Below are positions 36,794-45,797 of a stretch of 64,000 nt of DNA, one piece after another. Positions within the stretch are counted from its first letter, which is position 1, and every line of letters begins with the position of its first letter. The notes beneath the pieces are model-generated. The model was not told the origin of the DNA, did no database searches, and saw only the letters and a program-made list of their open reading frames with translations. The position numbers and the translations under genes were made by a program. Source of the DNA: Gelatiniphilus marinus (lineage in GTDB: Bacteria > Bacteroidota > Bacteroidia > Flavobacteriales > Flavobacteriaceae); the NCBI RefSeq assembly GCF_042678305.1, contig NZ_JBHUDT010000007.1, one strand, 5' to 3'.

Positions 36794-37933
36794 ATGTCAA
36801 TGAGTTCTAAAATACGGTTAGGCATACTAGGCGGTGGCGGCGATTCGCTTATAGGGGTATTGCATAGAGTAGCCTCTTCAATGTACGATAAATACCAAAT
36901 AGTTGGAGGTGTTTTTAACCCAAATTGGGAAAACAATATAAGTTTTGCTAAGACGTTGGGATTGTCTGAAAATCGTGTTTACATAGATTTTGATGCCTTT
37001 ATTGAAGAAGAATTAAAACTTCCAGTGTCAGAAAGAATTGAAGTGGTTTCAGTTTTAACCCCGAATTTTTTGCATTTTCCCATGGCCAAAAAACTCATAG
37101 AAAACGGGTTTCATGTTATCTGCGAAAAACCTTTGACTACAACACTTTCCGAAGCAAAAACTTTAGAAAGCGCGCTAAAAAAAGCGAACACCATTTTTGC
37201 TATAACTTACACTTATACAGGCTATCCTATGGTGCGCCAAATGCGCGAAATGATTCAGTCTGGCGTTATTGGAGACATTCAAAAGGTAGATATTCAATAT
37301 TATCAAGGTTGGATAAATCCTATATTATTAGATAAATCACTTCGAAAAACAATATGGCGTTTAGATCCTGAAAAGGGAGGGGTAAGTTGTTGTATTGGCG
37401 ATATTGGAACCCATGCATTTAATATGGCCGAATACCTAACAGGGCAAGAAGTAACATCTATTTTGGCAGACCTCAACACGCGTTACGACGACAACCCATT
37501 GGATGTAGATGGAACTATTTTAATTCGTTTTTCAAAGTATGTAAAAGGCGTTATAAGAGCAAGTCAAATTGCTACGGGTGAAGAAAACGGACTAGAAGTT
37601 AAAATTTATGGTTCCAAAGGCGGTTTTAATTGGAAACAGGAAAACCCCAATTATTTATATCATTTAACAGATAATAAACCTCTACAGGTTTTAAAACCAG
37701 GGCATGCTTATAATGGAGCGTTGTCGTTAAACGGGACCAAATTGCCACCAGGGCATCCTGAAGGCATATTCGATTCTATGGGGAATATTTATTACGGTGT
37801 CGCCAAAGCCATTAGAAATGAAGCTTGTGATAGTGGCGAATACCCAACAATGCATGATGGTGTTCGAGGCATGAAATTTATAGAAAAATGTGTTGAGTCG
37901 CACAAATCAGGAAACATTTGGTTAGATATTTAA
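36794..37933 (+). CDS. Gfo/Idh/MocA family oxidoreductase, cytoplasmic
   Basis: A 379-residue protein without signal peptide. KIRLGILGGGGDSLIG is the NAD(P)-binding loop, VSVLTPNFLHFPMAKKLI follows, and HVICEKPLTT is the EKP motif. GDIGTHAFNMAEYLTG holds the likely catalytic Asp/His region. Unlike the other two family members here it lacks a Tat leader, so it should act inside the cell on the imported keto-sugar. It is 8 nt after the transporter gene and 13 nt before an isomerase. Confidence 0.92.
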   Translation: MSMSSKIRLGILGGGGDSLIGVLHRVASSMYDKYQIVGGVFNPNWENNISFAKTLGLSENRVYIDFDAFIEEELKLPVSERIEVVSVLTPNFLHFPMAKKLIENGFHVICEKPLTTTLSEAKTLESALKKANTIFAITYTYTGYPMVRQMREMIQSGVIGDIQKVDIQYYQGWINPILLDKSLRKTIWRLDPEKGGVSCCIGDIGTHAFNMAEYLTGQEVTSILADLNTRYDDNPLDVDGTILIRFSKYVKGVIRASQIATGEENGLEVKIYGSKGGFNWKQENPNYLYHLTDNKPLQVLKPGHAYNGALSLNGTKLPPGHPEGIFDSMGNIYYGVAKAIRNEACDSGEYPTMHDGVRGMKFIEKCVESHKSGNIWLDI

Positions 37934-37946
37934 AGTAAAAAAACAG

Positions 37947-38999
37947 ATGAAAACAATAAAAGGGCCGGCGGTGTTTTTAGCCCAATTTGCTGGAAGCGAA
38001 CCGCCATTTAATACTTTAGACGGTATATGCAAATGGGCAGCAAATCTGGGCTACAAAGGCATACAGATTCCAACATGGGAAACTAATTTTATCGATATCG
38101 ACAAAGCGGCCCAAAGTCAAACCTATTGCGATGAGCTAAACGGAAAAATACAATCGTACGGATTGGAAATTACCGAACTCTCCACACATTTACAAGGGCA
38201 ATTGGTAGCGGTGCACCCAGCTTACAATACCATGTTTGATGGTTTTGCCCCAAAAACCGTTAAAAACAACCCAAAAGCACGAACGGCATGGGCTGTAGAT
38301 TTTGTTAAAAAAGCCGGAACAGCAAGCGGGCGATTGGGTTTAAAGGCACACGCCACATTCTCAGGCGCATTGATGTGGCACACTATGTACCCTTGGCCAC
38401 AGCGCCCAAGCGGGTTGGTGGAAATGGGTTTTAAAGAACTGGCAAATCGTTGGTTGCCTATTTTAAATCATTTTGATGATAACGGTGTCGATCTGTGCTA
38501 CGAGCTTCACGCAGGCGAAGATTTGCACGATGGTATTTCTTTTGAACGCTTTTTAGAAGCTACCGGAAATCATAAGCGTGTTAACATGCTTTACGACCCA
38601 TCACACTATGTATTACAGCAATTGGATTATTTAACTTTTATCGATCATTACCACGGCCATATCAAGGCATTTCATGTAAAAGATGCCGAATTTAACCCAA
38701 CGGGAAAACAAGGGGTTTATGGCGGTTATTCTGATTGGAAAGATCGTGCGGGACGCTTTAGGTCCTTAGGCGACGGTCAAGTAGATTTTAAAAGTGTATT
38801 CTCAAAATTAACAAGTTACGGATGCGATATTTGGGCAGTTATGGAATGGGAATGCTGTATAAAATCTGCTGCCCAAGGAGCAAAAGAAGGTGCGCCATTT
38901 ATTCAAAAGCATATTATTGAAGCAGCCCAAAAAAGCTTTGACGATTTTGCCGGAAGTGAAACCAATAACGAGCAGCTAAAAAAAATACTGGGTATATAA
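37947..38999 (+). CDS. Sugar phosphate isomerase/epimerase-like TIM barrel, cytoplasmic
   Basis: A 350-residue protein without leader. GPAVFLAQFAGSEPPFN, GYKGIQIPTWE, DLCYELHAGEDLHDG (metal Glu), RVNMLYDPSHYVLQQLDY and KAFHVKDAEF are typical of the xylose-isomerase-like group that travels with Gfo/Idh/MocA proteins. Probably epimerises or isomerises the sugar handled by the oxidoreductase at 36794-37933. The gap to the DUF1080 gene is 18 nt. Confidence 0.92.
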   Translation: MKTIKGPAVFLAQFAGSEPPFNTLDGICKWAANLGYKGIQIPTWETNFIDIDKAAQSQTYCDELNGKIQSYGLEITELSTHLQGQLVAVHPAYNTMFDGFAPKTVKNNPKARTAWAVDFVKKAGTASGRLGLKAHATFSGALMWHTMYPWPQRPSGLVEMGFKELANRWLPILNHFDDNGVDLCYELHAGEDLHDGISFERFLEATGNHKRVNMLYDPSHYVLQQLDYLTFIDHYHGHIKAFHVKDAEFNPTGKQGVYGGYSDWKDRAGRFRSLGDGQVDFKSVFSKLTSYGCDIWAVMEWECCIKSAAQGAKEGAPFIQKHIIEAAQKSFDDFAGSETNNEQLKKILGI

Positions 39000-39017
39000 T
39001 TATTAAAATCACTATTT

Positions 39018-39755
39018 ATGAAATCATTGATTAGCATGCTATTCGTATTATTAACAATAGGAGCTTGCAAACAAAAAAACAATAATACAGCAATTGAAAA
39101 AGATGAAATCAGTACCGTTGAAAAGGATTCAGCAGAGTCATGGATAACGCTTTTTGATGGATCTTCTTTAAATCATTGGCGCGGCTATTTATCAGATACC
39201 ATATATCCCGAATGGACGATTGAAAATGGTGCTTTGGCCTTTACACCTAGTAGCAAAGGTGGTAAAAATATTATAACCAAAGAGAAGTTTACAAATTTTG
39301 TATTGTCTCTAGAATGGAAAATATCCAAAGGTGGAAATAGCGGTATTTTTTGGGGTGTTTTTGAAGATGAAGCCTATCCGGAAGCCTATCAAACAGGTCT
39401 TGAGATTCAGGTTTTAGATAACGAAAGGCACCCAGATGCAAAGGCAAATCCGAAATTTCATCAAGCAGGTGCGCTGTATGATTTGGTCGAACCTGCTCAC
39501 GATGTAAGTAAACCAGCAGGCGAATGGAATTTATGCGTCATTACAATTAACCACAATTCCAATACCGGCAGTGCATCGTTAAACGGAAAAGCAATAGTCG
39601 AGTTTCCGCTTAGTGGTGAGGTATGGGATAAAATGGTTGCAAATTCAAAATTTAAAGATTGGAAAGGGTTTGCAAAATACAAAACAGGTCATATAGGTTT
39701 GCAAGACCACGGCGATAAAGTATGGTACAGAAATATAAAAATTAAAGCATTATAG
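39018..39755 (+). CDS. DUF1080 (3-keto-disaccharide hydrolase family) lipoprotein
   Basis: A 245-residue lipoprotein (lipobox IGACKQK). DUF1080 motifs: WITLFDGSSLNHWRGY, EWKISKGGNSGIFWGVFE, GLEIQVLDNERHPDAK, GALYDLV, HIGLQDHGDKVWYRNIKI. This close match to the family core makes it the clearest of the three DUF1080 proteins. Last gene of the plus-strand sugar operon. Confidence 0.92.
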   Translation: MKSLISMLFVLLTIGACKQKNNNTAIEKDEISTVEKDSAESWITLFDGSSLNHWRGYLSDTIYPEWTIENGALAFTPSSKGGKNIITKEKFTNFVLSLEWKISKGGNSGIFWGVFEDEAYPEAYQTGLEIQVLDNERHPDAKANPKFHQAGALYDLVEPAHDVSKPAGEWNLCVITINHNSNTGSASLNGKAIVEFPLSGEVWDKMVANSKFKDWKGFAKYKTGHIGLQDHGDKVWYRNIKIKAL

Positions 39756-40240
39756 AATTTTTCAAAAAGGACAATTATTAAACATCAACTAAAACCGTTT
39801 AATACAGTTAAGATTTTTTCAGCGTTATAAAACCAACAAACATTTTTTTTTGATCTGCCAACACCAAAATAGCAAGGCGATCTAATCGAAAAGAATTCCT
39901 TGAGAATCAGCTTATGGTTTCCGTCTAAACTACTATGTAAAACCCCAATAGCTATGTGGAGAGCCTCACACGCATACTTCGTTTCAAGAAATTTTTTAGC
40001 AAATCTATAGATTTCACGCCCATAATAGGGCGTTTAAATTGCTTTGAATGTTGTATAATTCCATTTTGTACACAGGTCGTGTTTTTTACTTGCCAAAAGC
40101 CAACAGCAAATAAATCTGCTTAATAATTTATAATAGACCATTTTTAAAAGTTAAAGTCATTAAAACCTATAAGTTTTTTATACTTTTAGCGTCTGTTAAA
40201 AGATCGTTTTATAGGCCTCAAAAAAAACATAAACAAAACA
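39756..40240. other. 485-bp intergenic region with possible gene remnant
   Basis: No intact gene is supported. On the minus strand an 82-codon stretch free of stops runs from 40033 to 39788, reading TPYYGREIYRFAKKFLETKY at its start and continuing with HIAIGVLHSSLDG. It has no start codon and I recognise no family; it may be a decayed gene or chance. A small palindrome ACGCCC-ATAATA-GGGCGT lies at 40016-40033. CCTATAA at 40166-40172 pairs with TTATAGG at 40209-40215 just before dsbD. TACTTTTA at about 40181-40188 is one base off the flavobacterial -7 box. Confidence 0.4.
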
Positions 40241-42664
40241 ATGAAAAAATTAATTTTAATTCTGGTACTTACTCTTGGTTTATATGGGTATTCCCAAATA
40301 TTAGAGCCTGTTGAATGGCATACCACAGTTGAAAAAATATCAGGAACCGAATATGAGCTTGTGGCAACCGCAGCCATAGATAAAGGGTGGCATTTGTACT
40401 CGCAAAACGTGCCCGAAGGTGGGCCAATTCCAACCACATTTATTTTTAAAACCCATGCAGATTACCAGTTAATAGGTAAAGTGTCTGAAGAAGAGGGGCG
40501 CACAGTAAACGATCCTGTATTTAATATGCGTATTAAGTTTTTTGATGATAAAGCAGAATTTAGGCAGCTCATTAAAGTATTAAACAAAGAACTCTCAATA
40601 GTTAAAGGCGAAGTAGAGTTTATGGTTTGCGACGATGCTAGGTGTTTGCCGCCTTCATATATAGATTTGGTTTTCAATATTAAAGAATCTAAGCCAACTA
40701 AAACAGCTTCTAATACTGAAACGGTATCTAATACTGAAACGGTTTCAGGCAGTTTTCAGTTACAAGATTCAAATAAAGCAACCCAATTGGTAGATCCGGT
40801 AAAATGGAGCACATCCGTAGAAAAAATTTCAGAAAAAGAGTATATTTTAATTGCTACCGCAACGATTGAAGATAAATGGCATCTTTACGCTCAAAACGTA
40901 CCTGAAAACGGGCCAATTCCAACCCACTTCGATTATAAGTTATTAGATGGGGTTAAGTTGCTTGGTAAAACATTGGAGCCAAAAGGAATTACTGTAATGG
41001 ATAAAGTTTTTGAAATGGAGATTACCTATTTTAAAAACTCGGCAGAATTTAAACAGAAAATAGAAGTTTTAAACAATAACATCGCTTCAGTACAAGCCGA
41101 AGTAGTTTATATGGCTTGCAATGACAGGCAATGCACTGCGCCTACATACAAAGATTTGGTTTTCGATTTAACCCAAGCAACAAAAGCCAAAACCGATATT
41201 GTTGTAGAATACCCAGAAGCTAAAAAATCTAGTAATAAAGGCTTGTGGGCCATTTTTTTTATAGCCTTTTTATCTGGTTTCGCAGCATTGTTAACACCCT
41301 GTGTTTTCCCCATGATTCCCATGACGGTAAGCTTCTTTACCAAACAAAGCAAAACCAAGGCCAAAGGCATTAAAAACGCCGTTATATACGGTATTAGCAT
41401 AATTATAATATATCTCGTTTTAGGTATAGCCGTTACGGCTGTTTTTGGAGCCGATGCTTTAAATGCCATGGCAACAAACGTTTGGTTTAATTTGATTTTC
41501 TTTTTGCTGTTAATCGTTTTCGCGCTGTCTTTTTTAGGTGCTTTCGAAATCGTGCTACCTAGTAAATGGGTTAACAATGTAGATAAACAGGCCGATAGGG
41601 GCGGATTAATTGGTATCTTTTTTATGGCTTTGGCCCTGGCTTTGGTCTCGTTTTCTTGTACGGGCCCTATTGTTGGCACGCTGTTGGTTGAAGCTGCATC
41701 AAAAGGCGGTATTGCCCCAATAGTTGGCATGTTGGGGTTTTCGTTAGCTATAGCTTTACCGTTCGCATTGTTTGCAGCCTTCCCGGGCTGGCTGAACTCT
41801 TTGCCAAAATCTGGCGGATGGCTAAATACCGTAAAAGTGGTTTTAGGTTTTTTAGAAATGGCCCTGGCCTTCAAGTTTTTATCGCAGGCCGATTTGGTAT
41901 TGCAACTGCATTTCTTGGAGCGCGAGGTTTTTATTGCTATTTGGATTGCAATTTTTGGAACATTGGCTTTGTACCTATTCGGGAAAATTAAATTACCCCA
42001 CGATTCGCCATTAACCCATATTTCCGTTGGGCGATTAAGTTTAGGACTGATTGTTTTATCGTTTACCATTTATATGATACCTGGGCTTTGGGGCGCACCA
42101 CTAAACCTAATTAGTGCATTCCCACCACCGTTGGATTATGCAGAGTCCCCTTATGGAGTTGGCAATTCCAAAACCGGAAGCGGTACTATTGGTGTACAAC
42201 AAGACCTGCCCGAAGGATCGCATTTATTGGCGCCGCATCAAATATTAGCATTTAACGATTACGACAAAGGTTTGGCTTATGCCAAAAAAGTAAACAAGCC
42301 CATGATGTTAGATTTTACGGGTTGGGCTTGTGTGAATTGCCGTAAAATGGAACAGAACGTTTGGGTAAACGACCAAGTGCTAAATGTGCTTAAAAACGAT
42401 ATTGTGCTTATTTCTTTATATGTTGATGACAAGCGCAAACTGCCCGAGGATGAGGTTGTTGAATCTAAGCTGCGGCCAGGAAAGAAATTAAAATATATAG
42501 GACAAAAATGGAGCGAATTCCAGACTATTAAATTCAAAACCAACACACAGCCTTTTTATGTGCTTTTAGGGCACGACGAGCAGAATCTTAACGATCCGAT
42601 AGGTTACACGCCTGATGCAGAGCAGTATTACAATTGGCTAAAAGCAGGCTTAGATAATTTTTAA
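40241..42664 (+). CDS. dsbD: Thiol:disulfide interchange protein DsbD with duplicated N-terminal domain
   Basis: An 807-residue membrane protein with signal peptide (YGYSQ). Two copies of the DsbD alpha-type domain follow each other, at residues about 20-150 and 180-310. They share TVEKIS/SVEKIS, GWHLYSQNVPEGGPIPT versus KWHLYAQNVPENGPIPT, and a C-x5-C pair (CDDARC and CNDRQC). The central part (about 335-620) has eight hydrophobic segments with LLTPCVFPMIPMTV and SFSCTGPIVG, the two redox cysteines of the beta domain. The C-terminal thioredoxin domain has CVNC (Cys697, Cys700). It passes electrons from cytoplasmic thioredoxin to periplasmic thiols. Duplication of the alpha domain is unusual compared with E. 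coli DsbD. Confidence 0.95.
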   Translation: MKKLILILVLTLGLYGYSQILEPVEWHTTVEKISGTEYELVATAAIDKGWHLYSQNVPEGGPIPTTFIFKTHADYQLIGKVSEEEGRTVNDPVFNMRIKFFDDKAEFRQLIKVLNKELSIVKGEVEFMVCDDARCLPPSYIDLVFNIKESKPTKTASNTETVSNTETVSGSFQLQDSNKATQLVDPVKWSTSVEKISEKEYILIATATIEDKWHLYAQNVPENGPIPTHFDYKLLDGVKLLGKTLEPKGITVMDKVFEMEITYFKNSAEFKQKIEVLNNNIASVQAEVVYMACNDRQCTAPTYKDLVFDLTQATKAKTDIVVEYPEAKKSSNKGLWAIFFIAFLSGFAALLTPCVFPMIPMTVSFFTKQSKTKAKGIKNAVIYGISIIIIYLVLGIAVTAVFGADALNAMATNVWFNLIFFLLLIVFALSFLGAFEIVLPSKWVNNVDKQADRGGLIGIFFMALALALVSFSCTGPIVGTLLVEAASKGGIAPIVGMLGFSLAIALPFALFAAFPGWLNSLPKSGGWLNTVKVVLGFLEMALAFKFLSQADLVLQLHFLEREVFIAIWIAIFGTLALYLFGKIKLPHDSPLTHISVGRLSLGLIVLSFTIYMIPGLWGAPLNLISAFPPPLDYAESPYGVGNSKTGSGTIGVQQDLPEGSHLLAPHQILAFNDYDKGLAYAKKVNKPMMLDFTGWACVNCRKMEQNVWVNDQVLNVLKNDIVLISLYVDDKRKLPEDEVVESKLRPGKKLKYIGQKWSEFQTIKFKTNTQPFYVLLGHDEQNLNDPIGYTPDAEQYYNWLKAGLDNF

Positions 42665-42697
42665 TTAATTATGTGTTAGTATTGCATTGAGCGGGCT

Positions 42698-44287
42698 TTA
42701 TTTCATAATTCTGGTTAAATGAAAAAATCGCTTGTAGCTTTCTGGTATTTTATCAATATCTAAAAGGGCACCCTCTTGCATATATGGGTAAATTTCTTCG
42801 TAGGTTTTAACATTATATAGTCCCACTCGCTTGCTTATATGCCCTCGTTCCAGTTCATCTGGACTGTTAAGGCCTGCGGCGGCTACAAGCTCCAAGAAGC
42901 TGTGTATGGTAGCCTCGTGGTATTTATGGGCACGGGAAGCTTTATCTTCTACAACTAGCCCTTTTACCAAAGAGGGATTTTGGGTTGCAACTCCAACCGG
43001 ACAAGTATTATTATTACATTGTAAGGCTTGAATGCATCCAATAGAAAGCATCATGGCACGAGCGCTATTGCAACCATCTGCACCTAAAGCTATGGCTCTT
43101 GCCATGTGGAAACCCGATATGATTTTACCCGCAACAATTACTTTAATATCTTTTCTTAATCCGAAGCCAACTAAGGTATCGTGAACAAAAATAAGGCCTT
43201 CGCGTAGTGGCATGCCCATAGAGTTTGAAAATTCAACCGGAGCAGCACCAGTACCGCCTTCACCACCATCAACGGTTATAAAATCGGGTGTAATTCCAGT
43301 AAAAATCATAGCCTCACAAAAATCCATAAACTCCTGTTTTCTGCCAAGGCATAACTTAAAACCTATAGGTTTGCCATCAGATAAGTCTCGAAGGTTTTTT
43401 ATAAAATACATGAATTGTATAGGGTCTGAAAAAGCAGAATGCGATGGCGGTGAGTGTACGGCAACACCAGGTTTTATGTGTCTTATTCTGGCTATTTCTT
43501 CGGTATTTTTTATTGCGGGTAAAATACCACCGTGCCCGGGTTTTGCACCTTGCGATAATTTAATCTCGATCATTTTTACTTGAGGCCGTAAAGCATTTTC
43601 CCTAAAAGTTGCCTCGTTAAATGAGCCATCGTCTTTACGGCAGCCAAAATAACCAGTTCCAATTTGCCAAATAAGGTCGCCTCCGTATTTTAAATGGTAG
43701 TCGCTTATGCCGCCTTCACCTGTGTTATGAGCAAAGTTTCCCATTTTGGCTCCTTTGTTTAGGGCAAGAACAGCGTTTTTGCTTAACGAGCCAAAACTCA
43801 TTGCCGAGATATTTAACAAACTTGAAGAATACGGTTGTTTACAATCTTTACCACCAATAATTAAACGGGGGAATTCCCCGATATCTTTGGGGTTGTTTTT
43901 TGCATACATTGAGTGCTCTAGCCACTCGTATCCAGCATGGTAAATGTTTAATTGCGTTCCAAAGGGTTCGGTGTCGTTTCTGCCTTTTGCTCTTCTATAC
44001 ACTAAAGTTCGTAATATGCGATTTAAAGGTCGGCCCTCGGTATCGGTTTCTACAAAATACTGCATGATTTCTGGCCGAATAGACTCCAGCATGTACCTAA
44101 AACGGCCAATGAGCGGAAAGTTTCTTCTTATGGTGTGTTTTTTTTGGAGTATATCAATAACACCCATTACTACTAGTGGGGCTACTAACAAGAACAACCA
44201 TAAAATAGGAGACCAAAAAAAAGCTATAGTGCTAATTAGTGCCACGGTGGCAATCGAGGTTAAAATAAATATTTCGCGAACTTTCAT
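42698..44287 (-). CDS. FMN-binding glutamate synthase family protein, membrane-anchored
   Basis: A 529-residue protein with two hydrophobic helices at the N-terminus (about 6-45), followed by the GltB-type FMN barrel. Motifs: MSFGSLSKNAVLALNKGA, GEGGISDYHL, KPGHGGILPA, VDGGEGGTGAAPVEFSN and the cysteine cluster CIQALQCNNNTCPVG. It lacks the glutaminase and GXGXG domains of full glutamate synthase. The reaction of these stand-alone proteins is not settled; they may be ferredoxin-linked amidotransferase relatives. Convergent with dsbD, with its own consensus promoter at 44311-44340. Confidence 0.9.
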   Translation of the reverse strand: MKVREIFILTSIATVALISTIAFFWSPILWLFLLVAPLVVMGVIDILQKKHTIRRNFPLIGRFRYMLESIRPEIMQYFVETDTEGRPLNRILRTLVYRRAKGRNDTEPFGTQLNIYHAGYEWLEHSMYAKNNPKDIGEFPRLIIGGKDCKQPYSSSLLNISAMSFGSLSKNAVLALNKGAKMGNFAHNTGEGGISDYHLKYGGDLIWQIGTGYFGCRKDDGSFNEATFRENALRPQVKMIEIKLSQGAKPGHGGILPAIKNTEEIARIRHIKPGVAVHSPPSHSAFSDPIQFMYFIKNLRDLSDGKPIGFKLCLGRKQEFMDFCEAMIFTGITPDFITVDGGEGGTGAAPVEFSNSMGMPLREGLIFVHDTLVGFGLRKDIKVIVAGKIISGFHMARAIALGADGCNSARAMMLSIGCIQALQCNNNTCPVGVATQNPSLVKGLVVEDKASRAHKYHEATIHSFLELVAAAGLNSPDELERGHISKRVGLYNVKTYEEIYPYMQEGALLDIDKIPESYKRFFHLTRIMK

Positions 44288-44310
44288 GCTTTATGTTTTT
44301 ATCATTGCAA

Positions 44311-44340
44311 CAAAGATAGCTTTAGTGTACGTAATCTCAA
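44311..44340 (-). promoter_or_regulatory. Flavobacterial sigma-A type promoter of the glutamate-synthase-like gene
   Basis: On the minus strand TTG (44340-44338) is followed after exactly 19 nt by TATCTTTG (44318-44311), a perfect match to TTG-N17..23-TAnnTTTG. The expected transcription start is near 44304, giving a leader of about 17 nt before the ATG at 44287. Confidence 0.75.
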
Positions 44341-44356
44341 ATTAAATAAAATCCAT

Positions 44357-44388
44357 AAAAAAAGCCTAGTAAAATAAATTACAAGGCT
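44357..44388 (-). terminator. Rho-independent terminator downstream of metK
   Basis: Read on the minus strand, AGCCTTGTAA (44388-44379) pairs with TTACTAGGCT (44373-44364 region, one mismatch) and is followed by a run of seven T at 44363-44357. It lies 37 nt after the metK stop and upstream of the promoter of the next minus-strand gene, so the two are separate transcripts. Confidence 0.8.
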
Positions 44389-44424
44389 ATTGTGTATTGA
44401 ATTCATTTAAAAAAAGAATGGGTA

Positions 44425-45678
44425 TTACAGACCAAAAGCATTTTTTATTTTTTCAACATAATCTAATTTTTCCCAAGTAAACAGTTCTACATCAAGTGTT
44501 GTGCTTTCTCCATTGGGTTGGGTAAATGTTTTGGTAACGGTTTCGTTTTTGCGTCCCATGTGCCCGTAAGCAGCAGTTTCGCTATACATTGGCGATCGTA
44601 GTTTAAGGCGTTCTTCAATGGCAAATGGGCGCATATCAAATAATTTAGATACTTTTTCGGCTATTTCGCCATCGGTCATATTAAAAGGGCAAGTGCCGTA
44701 AGTATCAATAAATATTCCCATAGGTTCAACAACGCCTATAGCGTAGCTTACTTGTACCAAAACCTCGTCTGCAATACCTGCAGCAACCAAGTTTTTAGCA
44801 ATGTGCCTTGTGGCATAAGCGGCACTTCTATCTACCTTACTTGGGTCTTTTCCAGAAAATGCGCCACCACCATGAGCGCCTTTGCCACCATAAGTGTCAA
44901 CAATAATTTTTCGTCCGGTTAGTCCTGTGTCGCCGTGTGGTCCGCCAATAACAAACTTGCCTGTAGGGTTAATGTGGTAAGTAATTTTATTGTTAAATAA
45001 AGCTTGGGTTTGCTTAGGTAATTTGGCTACAACGCGCGGTATTAAAATTTCAACAATGTCTTTTCTTATTTTGGCAAGCATTGCTTGGTCTTTATCAAAC
45101 TCGTCGTGCTGTGTAGAAACCACAATGGCATCAATGCGCTGAGGGATATTGTCATCGCTATACTCGATGGTAACCTGACTTTTAGAGTCTGGTCTTAAAT
45201 AGGTGATCTCTTTGTTTTCTCTGCGTAATTGGGCAAGTTCTTTTAAAATTCTGTGAGACAAATCTAAAGCCAATGGCATAAAATTATCTGTTTCGTTGGT
45301 TGCGTAGCCAAACATCATGCCTTGGTCTCCGGCTCCTTGCTCTTCTTTGCTGGCTCTATCTACGCCACGGTTTATATCGTCTGATTGCTCGTGAATGGCA
45401 GATAATACACCGCATGAATTGCCATCGAACATGTACTCGCCTTTGGTGTAACCTATTTTGTTTATAGTTTCTCGTGCTATTTTCTGTACATCTAAATAGG
45501 TAGTAGATTTTACCTCGCCAGCCAGTACAACTTGCCCTGTGGTTACCAAGGTTTCGCAAGCTACTTTAGAGTCTTTGTCAAAGGCTAAAAAGTTATCTAT
45601 TAAAGCATCGCTAATCTGGTCTGCCACTTTATCTGGATGTCCTTCAGAAACACTTTCAGAAGTAAATAAATACGCCAT
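44425..45678 (-). CDS. metK: S-adenosylmethionine synthetase
   Basis: A 417-residue enzyme. FTSESVSEGHPDKVADQ is the N-terminal signature, GEQGAGDQGMMFGYAT the conserved ATP/methionine-site loop (here EEQGAGDQGMMFGYA), and GGGAFSGKDPSKVDRSAAY the C-terminal signature. It makes AdoMet from methionine and ATP. An upstream SAM-II-type riboswitch on the same strand indicates feedback control by its product. A terminator follows the gene. Confidence 0.97.
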   Translation of the reverse strand: MAYLFTSESVSEGHPDKVADQISDALIDNFLAFDKDSKVACETLVTTGQVVLAGEVKSTTYLDVQKIARETINKIGYTKGEYMFDGNSCGVLSAIHEQSDDINRGVDRASKEEQGAGDQGMMFGYATNETDNFMPLALDLSHRILKELAQLRRENKEITYLRPDSKSQVTIEYSDDNIPQRIDAIVVSTQHDEFDKDQAMLAKIRKDIVEILIPRVVAKLPKQTQALFNNKITYHINPTGKFVIGGPHGDTGLTGRKIIVDTYGGKGAHGGGAFSGKDPSKVDRSAAYATRHIAKNLVAAGIADEVLVQVSYAIGVVEPMGIFIDTYGTCPFNMTDGEIAEKVSKLFDMRPFAIEERLKLRSPMYSETAAYGHMGRKNETVTKTFTQPNGESTTLDVELFTWEKLDYVEKIKNAFGL

Positions 45679-45727
45679 GTTTTTTTAATTTTATCAAAAA
45701 AGATTCGACGATAGCCTCGAAGGAAGT

Positions 45728-45785
45728 TTGCACTGCCTTTAGCATTTTTTATTGAGGTTGCAATCAGTCAAATCTCTCCTCTGTT
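45728..45785 (-). ncRNA. SAM-II-type riboswitch upstream of metK
   Basis: On the minus strand the leader matches the SAM-II core. P1 forms between GAGG (45782-45779) and CCTC (45758-45755). The intervening loop reads GATTTGACTGATTGCAA, close to the known GAUUUAACCGUAUUGCAA. After P1 comes AATAAAAAATGCTAAAGG, like the conserved AUAAA...GCUAAAAAGG. ACTG in the loop pairs with CAGT in the 3' part (45734-45737 region), giving the expected pseudoknot. The adjacent gene is metK, the most natural target. I compared by memory of the consensus; a covariance search would settle it, including versus the related SAM-V class. Confidence 0.83.
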
Positions 45786-45797
45786 ATTTGTGTGTGC

